Shown piece after piece: positions 1-6,231 of a stretch of DNA of 22,748 bases. The position numbers were made by a program, and so were the translations under genes. The notes below the pieces were generated by a model that saw only the letters and a list, made by a program, of their open reading frames with translations, made no database searches and was not told where the DNA came from. Source of the DNA: a virus; IMG/VR virus record IMGVR_UViG_3300030104_003808, positions 1 through 22,748 of that record. One strand, written 5' to 3'. Numbering within the stretch: position 1 is the first letter of the stretch; every line of letters starts with the position of its first letter.

Positions 1-54
1 CTAGCAGCTAACAACATCGTGCCTATTGCACTGAAGACACCTGCTATTGGTTAA
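1..54 (+). CDS. C-terminal fragment of an upstream gene (possibly scaffold/capsid assembly protein)
   Basis: An open frame runs from the first base of the window to a TAA at 52-54, giving 17 residues that end LKTPAIG. The start lies outside the window. In T7-like phages the gene before the capsid gene encodes the scaffold (gp9), so scaffold is the expected identity, but 17 residues show no diagnostic motif. It could equally be another small gene between scaffold and capsid. The 27 bases between its stop and the next ATG hold nothing I recognise. Confidence 0.4.
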   Translation, partial: LAANNIVPIALKTPAIG

Positions 55-81
55 GCATCCCGTCCGTTCATCTTCTTAATT

Positions 82-252
82 ATGGAATACGAGATTAGAG
101 TCAACGATGCTTACGTTGAACTTATGCACAGGGCTGTCACGTTCTATTTGGACAAGTGGCCTGGTGGTGATCCAGGTGAGCAAGAAGCTCTTCTGGTACT
201 TAAAGCTCAACTAGACAAACTGAAGCTCGAAGTTTTGTTCGACACAATGTAG
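82..252 (+). CDS. Small acidic hypothetical protein, 56 aa
   Basis: ATG at 82 to TAG at 250-252. The product has no signal peptide or membrane segment. It begins with a MEYEIRV stretch, has a central acidic, glycine-containing loop (WPGGDPGEQ, residues 26-34) and ends in a predicted amphipathic helix rich in Leu and Lys (about residues 35-50). No Shine-Dalgarno (SD) sequence precedes the ATG, which is not unusual for genes in cyanobacterial hosts. I do not recognise a family. It lies in the spacer between scaffold and capsid, where cyanopodoviruses often carry small conserved genes, so a virion-assembly or late regulatory role is possible but is only inferred from position. Confidence 0.6.
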   Translation: MEYEIRVNDAYVELMHRAVTFYLDKWPGGDPGEQEALLVLKAQLDKLKLEVLFDTM

Positions 253-265
253 AAGACGCATGCTA

Positions 266-291
266 CTAACAGTATGGAACGGGACTGTTAG
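266..291 (+). promoter_or_regulatory. Perfect 8-bp inverted repeat between two small genes
   Basis: CTAACAGT (266-273) and ACTGTTAG (284-291) form a perfect 8-bp stem around a 10-nt loop. It sits 13 nt after the 56-aa gene and 21 nt before the next ATG. No U-tract follows, so it is not an intrinsic terminator. An RNA processing site or mRNA-stabilising hairpin, like the RNase III sites upstream of T7 late genes, is a reasonable inference. Confidence 0.45.
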
Positions 292-312
292 ATCTCCTCG
301 GAGGTAAACATC

Positions 313-366
313 ATGGTACGTATCGCTCGTCGTTACGTGTATCGCGGTGTCGCATACACCAAGTGA
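313..366 (+). CDS. Tiny basic protein with YRGVxY motif (DUF4278-like), 17 aa
   Basis: ATG at 313 to TGA at 364-366 encodes a 17-residue peptide, MVRIARRYVYRGVAYTK. The ribosome binding site is one of the clearest in the window: GGAGG at 300-304, 8 nt before the ATG, which argues that this tiny frame is translated. The core YRGVAY resembles the conserved YRG-x-x-Y motif of DUF4278, a family I know from small cyanobacterial and cyanophage proteins of unknown function. It has no membrane segment and carries a strong positive charge (net about +5). A nucleic-acid or host-protein binding role is possible but untested. It is the last frame before the structured capsid leader. Confidence 0.6.
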   Translation: MVRIARRYVYRGVAYTK

Positions 367-382
367 TTAGTTAAAGACTAAC

Positions 383-403
383 AGGGAGGTTTGAGTCCTC
401 CCT
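383..403 (+). promoter_or_regulatory. G/C-rich hairpin downstream of the 17-aa gene
   Basis: AGGGAGG (383-389) pairs perfectly with CCTCCCT (397-403) around a 7-nt loop. A smaller TTAGT/ACTAA hairpin (367-371 with 377-381) lies directly upstream and starts right after the stop codon at 366. No T-run follows, so termination would be weak at best. The CCTCCC arm is complementary to an SD consensus. It could be an RNase III-like processing or 3'-end stabilising element between the small-gene mRNA and the capsid mRNA. Confidence 0.45.
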
Positions 404-440
404 CACTTATTGGCTTTGGCCCGTACGCGGATACCCTTAG

Positions 441-452
441 CCGTCTAGACGG
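441..452. promoter_or_regulatory. 12-bp perfect palindrome in the capsid leader
   Basis: CCGTCTAGACGG reads identically on both strands. It lies about 70 bp before the capsid ATG, between the hairpin at 383-403 and the hairpins at 483-517. It could be a protein-binding site or part of the leader RNA fold. I cannot tell which, and no second copy is evident in the window. Confidence 0.35.
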
Positions 453-482
453 TGGGATAGACCACAAATAAAAATTGAATAA

Positions 483-517
483 CTCTGAACGTTCAGAGAG
501 TCTATGTAAAACTCTCT
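483..517 (+). promoter_or_regulatory. Two overlapping, mutually exclusive hairpins next to the capsid start
   Basis: CTCTGAAC/GTTCAGAG (483-498) is a 16-nt perfect palindrome. AGAGAGT (495-501) pairs with ACTCTCT (511-517) around a 9-nt loop. The two share bases 495-498, so both cannot form fully at once. The second stem ends 6 nt before the capsid ATG at 524, and there is no SD between it and the start. T7 also has a structured, highly active leader at gene 10, so a role in capsid translation or mRNA stability is a fair inference. Confidence 0.45.
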
Positions 518-523
518 ATAAAA

Positions 524-1648
524 ATGGCACAACAAAATTCTACCCTGACTACCGCTCTTACACAGGTAGGTCAGGCTAATCTTACCGGCGATAAGCGAGC
601 TTTGTATTTGAAGCTCTTTTCCGGCGAGATGTTTAAAGGCTTCCAGCATAACGCGATTGCTCGCGATTTGGTGATGAAGCGTACACTGAAGAACGGCAAA
701 TCTCTTCAGTTCATCTATACTGGCCGTACCAAGGCTGAGTACCATACACCTGGCAACGCAATCCTCGGTAACACCGATGGTGCGCCCCCGGTGGCTGAGA
801 AGACCATCACGGTTGACGACCTGCTGATTAGCTCAGCTTTCGTTTATGACCTTGATGAGACTCTTTCTCATTACGATCTGCGCTCAGAAATTTCTCGCAA
901 AATCGGCTACGCCCTTGCAGAAAAGTATGACCGCTTGATCTTCCGCGCTATTGCTCGCGGTGCTCGTGCTGCCTCTCCTGTTAGTGCAACTAACTTTGAA
1001 GAGCCCGGTGGTACCCAGATTCGTGTTGGCGCTTCTGCTAACGAATCTGATGCATTCTCTTCCTCTGCTCTTATCGCAGCCTTCTATGACGCTGCTGCTG
1101 CAATGGATGAAAAGGGAGTCAGTTCAGACGGACGTTGCGCTGTCCTGAACCCCCGTCAGTACTACGAACTGATCCAAGCTGTTGGTACTAACGGCCTCGT
1201 AAACCGTGACGCTCAGGGCTCTGCTCTGCAAGGCGGCAACGGTGTCATCGAGATTGCTGGTATCCACATCTACAAGTCAATGAACATTCCGTTCCTTGGC
1301 AAGTACGGCACCAAGTATGCCGGCACTACTGGTCAGACTTCTCCTGGCAATACCGGTGACTTCATCGGTCCTGCCCTGGAGGATGCTTCCGGTGCCTCTA
1401 CTGGCATCAACAACGACTATGGCACTGCTTCCGAATTCGGTGCTGTGTCTGCTGGCCTGATCTTCCAAAAGGAAGCAGCCGGTGTTGTCGAAGCAATCGG
1501 TCCTCAAGTACAGGTAACTTCTGGAGATGTCTCTGTCATCTACCAGGGCGATGTACTGCTCGGACGCCTCGCAATGGGCGCAGACTACATCAATCCTGCT
1601 GCAGCCGTTGAGCTGTATGTGGGTGGTACTGCACCTTCTGCATTCTGA
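524..1648 (+). CDS. Major capsid protein (T7 gp10-like)
   Basis: This 374-aa protein forms the icosahedral shell (HK97 fold). It shows the usual features of T7-like cyanophage capsid proteins: an N-terminal segment with LTGDKRALYLKLFSGE (about residues 20-35), the RTKAEYHTPG stretch in the region of the E-loop, the ILISS/FVYDLDE-like segment near residue 105, and a C-terminal part with QGDVLLGRLAMG. The length fits cyanophage homologues and is slightly longer than T7 gp10A (345 aa). Gene order agrees, with tail-tube genes following. No SD precedes the ATG, but the leader is densely structured. Codons are markedly richer in C/G at third positions than in the tail and core genes downstream, as expected for the most highly expressed gene. 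I saw no slippery site for a gp10B-like frameshift product. Confidence 0.96.
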   Translation: MAQQNSTLTTALTQVGQANLTGDKRALYLKLFSGEMFKGFQHNAIARDLVMKRTLKNGKSLQFIYTGRTKAEYHTPGNAILGNTDGAPPVAEKTITVDDLLISSAFVYDLDETLSHYDLRSEISRKIGYALAEKYDRLIFRAIARGARAASPVSATNFEEPGGTQIRVGASANESDAFSSSALIAAFYDAAAAMDEKGVSSDGRCAVLNPRQYYELIQAVGTNGLVNRDAQGSALQGGNGVIEIAGIHIYKSMNIPFLGKYGTKYAGTTGQTSPGNTGDFIGPALEDASGASTGINNDYGTASEFGAVSAGLIFQKEAAGVVEAIGPQVQVTSGDVSVIYQGDVLLGRLAMGADYINPAAAVELYVGGTAPSAF

Positions 1649-1662
1649 TATTTATTCATCAT

Positions 1663-1690
1663 GGGGTCTCTTCGGAGGCCCCTTTTTTTT
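1663..1690 (+). terminator. Intrinsic terminator after the capsid gene (T7 T-phi equivalent)
   Basis: GGGGTCTC (1663-1670) and GAGGCCCC (1675-1682) form an 8-bp stem with one G-T wobble. The stem is closed by a TTCG tetraloop and followed by eight T (1683-1690), a textbook Rho-independent terminator 15 nt after the capsid stop. T7 has its partial terminator T-phi at the same place, between genes 10 and 11, where it makes the capsid mRNA more abundant than downstream messages. No promoter is obvious before the next gene, so partial read-through is likely here too. Confidence 0.93.
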
Positions 1691-1702
1691 ACCAAAAAAA
1701 TT

Positions 1703-2317
1703 ATGGCTTTTCCAACCACTAATGCTCAGGCTGAGCTACCTGCTGTAAATAAAATTCTACAGTCATGTGGTCAAGCGCCTGTGACAACCCTAGATCAAAC
1801 CAACCCGGACGTTGCGATTGCCTATCAGACTTTGTTAGAAGTCTCCAGGGAAGTACAGGCGGAAGGATGGTCATTCAATAAGGAGTCTCATTATGAAATG
1901 ACTCCTGATATCAATAAAGAAATTCTAATCCCAAACAACATGCTACAAATTGATGCGACAACAAACGCAGCCAATGTAGAAGTAGATGTTATTAGAAGAA
2001 ACGGAAAGCTTTACGACAAAGCAAATCATACATATCAATTTGGAAATAGCATACTTTGCGACATTATTTGGCTATTTGATTACGTTGACCTACCAGTACC
2101 AATTGCCGATTTTATTTCCAGCAGAGCTGCAACTATTACTTCCAGTAGGTTGGTAGGAGATCCTAATCAATATCAAATCCTTCAGCAAAAGGAATCATTC
2201 AACAGAGCAATGGCAATGGAGTATGAGTGCAATCAAGGTGACTACACATTCTTTGGACACCCTGGTGAAACAAACTCGTATGTCGGATACAAACCATACA
2301 ACGCTATCTATCGATAA
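1703..2317 (+). CDS. Tail tubular protein A / adaptor (T7 gp11-like)
   Basis: This 204-aa protein is the ring that joins the portal to the tail nozzle. The N-terminus (AELPAVNKILQSCGQAPV, about residues 9-27) and the EVQAEGWSFNKE block (about 52-63) match the pattern of T7 gp11 (AELSAVNDIL..GEPPV, IQSRGWTFN). The length is close to T7 gp11 (196 aa). The frame is open from 1661, but an ATG there would place the start inside the terminator stem, so the ATG at 1703 is preferred: it is 12 nt after the U-tract and gives the family-typical N-terminus. The stop is directly followed by the ATG of the nozzle gene at 2318. Codons are more AT-rich than in the capsid gene. Confidence 0.93.
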   Translation: MAFPTTNAQAELPAVNKILQSCGQAPVTTLDQTNPDVAIAYQTLLEVSREVQAEGWSFNKESHYEMTPDINKEILIPNNMLQIDATTNAANVEVDVIRRNGKLYDKANHTYQFGNSILCDIIWLFDYVDLPVPIADFISSRAATITSSRLVGDPNQYQILQQKESFNRAMAMEYECNQGDYTFFGHPGETNSYVGYKPYNAIYR

Positions 2318-5005
2318 ATGGCAGCAGTAACTCAACGGATCTCTAACTATCTAGGCGGAGTATCAAAACAATCAGACGACAAAATGCTTCCCGGTCAAGT
2401 TCGTGAGTGCTTTAACGGATTCCCCGACGCCACCTATGGCCTAACAAAAAGACCTGGATTTGAACACATATCTAATCTAACTGCAGCAACATCACTTGAT
2501 GAGGCTAAATGGTTCTATATCAACAGAGATGATGATGAAATTTATGTAGGCTGTATAACAAAAGCAGACAACGTTTCATCTCCTACTGTTCCATCAAGTA
2601 TCTATGTATGGAATGCAGTCAGTGGAGTAGCTACAACAGTCACTTATTCAGGCACTGCTCAAAGTTATCTAACGGGAATAAGGACTGACTATGAATTGCT
2701 TACTGTCCAAGATACGACCATTGTCGTAAACAAGAAAAAAGCAATTGATAAAAAAGCTGCAGTTTCTTATAACGACAAGAAAGCAACTATCAATCTGACC
2801 AGTGCTGTACCAAGCGTAGAGTACAAGGTTGTCCTGCAAGGTATAAATACTACCATCACATCTCATGGTAGTGATTTTACATTTGATGATATCTTAGAAG
2901 ACAAGAATGGCCACAATTTAAAAACTGCACTTGAAGACCAGATTTCAGCTCAGAAGACAGCAAGTAATGCAGACTTCAGTGGCACCTGGACTGTTACAAG
3001 AACGGGTAAATCAACACTATCCATTGAACGAGTTGTAAGTGGTAATCCGGCAGCTTTTACTATCAGTGCTCAAGGTGGTGTCGCTAATACAGCTTTGGTT
3101 GCTTTTGTAGATGAGGTATCAAGTATCGATCTACTTCCTGCAGAATCATTCCATAACCATAAAGTAAAAATTATCAACACTGGATCTAGCGTAGATGATT
3201 ACTACGTTGATTTTATAGCTGATGATGGAACCAGTGGTAGAGGATATTGGAAAGAGTCGATTGCATTTAACGTATCGCCAGGTCTAGAAGATGCAACCAT
3301 GCCACACGAGCTGGTAAATACTGGACTAAATACATTTACATTTAAACAGATAAACTACGACGACAGGGTTGTTGGTGACGATGTAACAAACGCTCACCCT
3401 TCATTTGTCAGTCCAGATGTAAGTACAGATGCTAGATACATTACGGGTGCATTCTTCCAAAACAATCGTTTGGGATTTTTGTCCAAAGATAATGTGATAA
3501 TGAGTAGGACAGGTGAGTTTCATAACTTCTATTTTGAAACAGCCCAGACGACACTTGAAACTGACCCTATTGATATCAACTGCTCTTCAATCTTACCAAC
3601 AACACTAACGGCTGTTCTACCTACAGCTCAGGGTGTGATTCTGTTTTCACCGCGACAGCAGTTCATCATGTTTTCTGACAGTGGTGTGCTTACTCCATTT
3701 GCTGCAACAATCAGAGCTATCTCAAACTATGAGATGGACAGCAATGTAAAACCTGTTGACGTTGGCACAAACATCAATTTCATCAGCAAGACTCCCTCAT
3801 ATACAAGGGTGTTCAGCATGGTTACTAAAGGCCAACAACAGAACCCTCAGGTTTTGGATTTGTCCCGAGTAGTGAAGGAATGGATTTCATCAAATGTAGA
3901 TCTTCTTGTTTCAAGTCCACAAAACTCGCTGATTGCACTATCCAGTCAACAGAGTAAAGATATTTATATCTATAGATACTACAATAATGGCGAAAATAAT
4001 CTGATGGAAGCATGGTCTAGTTGGACAATGCCAGGTACTACGCAGTTTACACACATCGATACTGATGATATGTATGCTGTTACTAAACAGGCTGGCCAAG
4101 TAACTCTATTAAAAGCTGCGTTAAGTCAGAGTCCAGAACAAGCAATTATTGTAAACAACACAGGACAGCGAGTTAATCCAGCAATGGATTTATACAGAGT
4201 TGCAAGTAGTGTTGTATATGACTCTGCGAACAAGCTATCAAAATGTTATCTCCCTTATAATGATGTACCTGAATTGACACCTGTAATCGTCATTGCAGGT
4301 AACACTCAGACAGGACAGTTTGTGGAATCAGGTTTTACCATTACACCGGAAAGAGGAAGCGACGGAACTGGACCATACTTTATCGTTCCAAGTAAAAACC
4401 TAACAAGCAATGCGTCTGATGTCATTGTAGGATTTAAATATAGTTTTGATGTACATCTTCCAACAACTTATTATCGGCCCGACCCTAAAATAACTGACTA
4501 CACTGCATACTTAACTGTAGGAAGAATGAAATTTTCAGTTGGTTTGTCAGGTGTTATGAGCTTCAAGGTAAAGCAGAAAGGTAGATTACCTTACAGCATT
4601 TCCTTTACTGGTGACGGCACAACAACTGCGTTTCCATTCAACAAAAAGACTGACTTAGATTATCAATCAAAGGATGATGTAAAAGTAACTGTAAATGGAA
4701 TTGTAACTAGTGCATACTCATTCACGAATGCAAGTACGATTACATTTTCAACTGCTCCGGCAGCAAATGCAGTGATCAACTTTTCAGTTGATGAGTGGTT
4801 CACGACAAACCCAGTCAATGAAGCTAATGACTATTTAGCTAATGATGTACCACTAGACAACGAGACAGTATTTACTGTACCCATTCATCAAAGAACGGAG
4901 AATTTTAAAATCAAAATGTTTAATAACACGCCATTCCCCGTTGCAGTTAACGCAATGATGTGGGAAGGAAATTATACACCAAGATTCTACGGGAGGCAGC
5001 TCTAA
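2318..5005 (+). CDS. Tail tubular protein B / nozzle (T7 gp12-like) with a fibre-type insert domain
   Basis: This 895-aa protein forms the tail nozzle through which DNA exits. The N-terminal block (RISNYLGGVSKQSDDKMLPGQ, then GLTKRPGF) follows the T7 gp12 pattern (SIKNLKGGISQQPD...GLQKRP). The family signature continues with the QNNRLGFLS and LFSPRQQFIMFS segments (about residues 380-455). At 895 aa it is about 100 residues longer than T7 gp12 (794 aa). Much of the excess is residues 763-827, which carry TGDGTTT, DVKVTVNG and FSTAP motifs like the N-terminal domain of the tail fibre in this window. The ATG directly follows the gp11-like stop, and its own TAA overlaps the next ATG (TAATG), so translation is probably coupled. 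The C-terminus returns to a gp12-like end (WEGNYTPRFYGRQL). Confidence 0.93.
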   Translation: MAAVTQRISNYLGGVSKQSDDKMLPGQVRECFNGFPDATYGLTKRPGFEHISNLTAATSLDEAKWFYINRDDDEIYVGCITKADNVSSPTVPSSIYVWNAVSGVATTVTYSGTAQSYLTGIRTDYELLTVQDTTIVVNKKKAIDKKAAVSYNDKKATINLTSAVPSVEYKVVLQGINTTITSHGSDFTFDDILEDKNGHNLKTALEDQISAQKTASNADFSGTWTVTRTGKSTLSIERVVSGNPAAFTISAQGGVANTALVAFVDEVSSIDLLPAESFHNHKVKIINTGSSVDDYYVDFIADDGTSGRGYWKESIAFNVSPGLEDATMPHELVNTGLNTFTFKQINYDDRVVGDDVTNAHPSFVSPDVSTDARYITGAFFQNNRLGFLSKDNVIMSRTGEFHNFYFETAQTTLETDPIDINCSSILPTTLTAVLPTAQGVILFSPRQQFIMFSDSGVLTPFAATIRAISNYEMDSNVKPVDVGTNINFISKTPSYTRVFSMVTKGQQQNPQVLDLSRVVKEWISSNVDLLVSSPQNSLIALSSQQSKDIYIYRYYNNGENNLMEAWSSWTMPGTTQFTHIDTDDMYAVTKQAGQVTLLKAALSQSPEQAIIVNNTGQRVNPAMDLYRVASSVVYDSANKLSKCYLPYNDVPELTPVIVIAGNTQTGQFVESGFTITPERGSDGTGPYFIVPSKNLTSNASDVIVGFKYSFDVHLPTTYYRPDPKITDYTAYLTVGRMKFSVGLSGVMSFKVKQKGRLPYSISFTGDGTTTAFPFNKKTDLDYQSKDDVKVTVNGIVTSAYSFTNASTITFSTAPAANAVINFSVDEWFTTNPVNEANDYLANDVPLDNETVFTVPIHQRTENFKIKMFNNTPFPVAVNAMMWEGNYTPRFYGRQL

Positions 5006-6231
5006 TGCCCTTTTTTGTTGCCGCAGGCGTCACCGCGGTATCCGCCGGCTTAAGTTTCTTTGGAGCACAAAGCAGTAATGATAAAGCAAAAAAAGATAAT
5101 GATGACCTTAAAGATTATAACAAAGAAGTAGATAAGTTTAATTGGAAAGAGAGTGAGCGTAAATACAAATATCAAGTACAAGCGCAGCAAATAGCGAAGC
5201 AGAATAACGCTAATAATATTGCTTATCAAGAAGCTAATCTGAAACAAAGTTTTCAAAACTCCGTTAAAATACGGAACTTTGAAGAACGTCAAGCAATGCG
5301 GACTTATAACAAGTCAGTTAGCAATACTGCAAAGCAACTTGATTTCAATCAATTAGCTTATACAAATGCGTTAGCACAGCAGAATAGAGCCTACTATGAA
5401 ACGCAAGTAGGCTTGATGCTAGATGAAAATAACTCATTAATGGAGTATTTGTCAGCATCAACCGGTATAGATCTAAAAGAATCTGCGGCTAAACAAAAGG
5501 CTGCGTTTGATAGCGCCCGTAACCTACAAGGTTTCCAAGGAAGTACAGCAAAGCTTGGGATCAAAAGACAGGCACTAAGAGCTGAAGGGATGGATAAAAC
5601 CAACCAAACCATCCTAGCTGGATTAAAAGAATCAGCAAAGATAAGTGCATCAGGTGGTCAGGGTAGAAGTGCGACGAGAGCCGCTATGGGTGTATTAGCC
5701 GAGTCTGGAGCTAGACAAGCTGCTATTGCATCACAGCTTATGTTTCAAGAGGATGAGATTGCAGTTGACCTAGAAGCACTAGAGCAAGAATTTATTTTAG
5801 ATCAAACAATCGTCGCTGCAACGAAAGAGAATACATTGATGGGTCTTAATATTGAATCGTCATTGCTTGATGCACGGCGAAAGCTTGAAAGAACAGGGGA
5901 GAAAGCTACTAGAAGTAACGTTGCAGCTAGAAATAAGTTTGTAAAAAAACAAATTCTGCAAGCTAAGAAACAAGCTGATATGGAGGCAAAGGCACGAATG
6001 CTTTTGAAACCAGAAGCATTGCCACCAATTCCAAAACCATATCAACTTCCTAGACCTAAGTATCAAGCTATTTACAAACCTAAAAAGCCGCCTAAGACGT
6101 ATTCGGGATCACCTGCATACACGAATCCATGGATGGCTGGTCTTCAAAGCATTACGTCGTCTGCCCCAGGAGTTATACAAGCATTTAATCAACAGAATAA
6201 TATGAATATGGGTAACCCAGGAGGGACTTGA
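5005..6231 (+). CDS. Internal virion protein (T7 gp14 position)
   Basis: This 408-aa protein lies where T7 encodes gp14, an ejection protein that forms a pore in the outer membrane. Residues 2-21 are a hydrophobic Ala/Gly/Val-rich helix. The rest is largely helical and Gln/Ala/Lys-rich (coiled-coil-like, about 25-330), ending in a Pro/Lys/Tyr-rich tail (about 335-370) and an Asn/Met/Gly-rich end. It is about twice the length of T7 gp14 (196 aa), as in other marine T7-like phages. The start at 5005 is chosen over an upstream ATG at 4960 because it has GGGAGG at 4991-4996 and forms a TAATG overlap with the previous stop. Assignment rests on position, the N-terminal hydrophobic helix and composition rather than on a catalytic motif. 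Confidence 0.78.
   Translation: MPFFVAAGVTAVSAGLSFFGAQSSNDKAKKDNDDLKDYNKEVDKFNWKESERKYKYQVQAQQIAKQNNANNIAYQEANLKQSFQNSVKIRNFEERQAMRTYNKSVSNTAKQLDFNQLAYTNALAQQNRAYYETQVGLMLDENNSLMEYLSASTGIDLKESAAKQKAAFDSARNLQGFQGSTAKLGIKRQALRAEGMDKTNQTILAGLKESAKISASGGQGRSATRAAMGVLAESGARQAAIASQLMFQEDEIAVDLEALEQEFILDQTIVAATKENTLMGLNIESSLLDARRKLERTGEKATRSNVAARNKFVKKQILQAKKQADMEAKARMLLKPEALPPIPKPYQLPRPKYQAIYKPKKPPKTYSGSPAYTNPWMAGLQSITSSAPGVIQAFNQQNNMNMGNPGGT

Noticed and set aside
260-307. 15-codon frame (MLLTVWNGTVRSPRR) ending within the SD of the 17-aa gene, as a possible leader peptide.
   Set aside because: It has no good RBS and coincides with the 266-291 hairpin. Overlap with the next SD is suggestive but not enough to call it coding.
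437-745. 102-aa open frame on the - strand over the capsid leader and start.
   Set aside because: It overlaps the structured leader and the certain capsid gene, has no RBS and no recognisable motif; it is a shadow frame.
1600-1700. Possible frameshifted minor capsid protein (T7 gp10B equivalent).
   Set aside because: The +1 frame is open past the capsid stop, but there is no slippery site near the end of the gene and the extension would run through the terminator hairpin.
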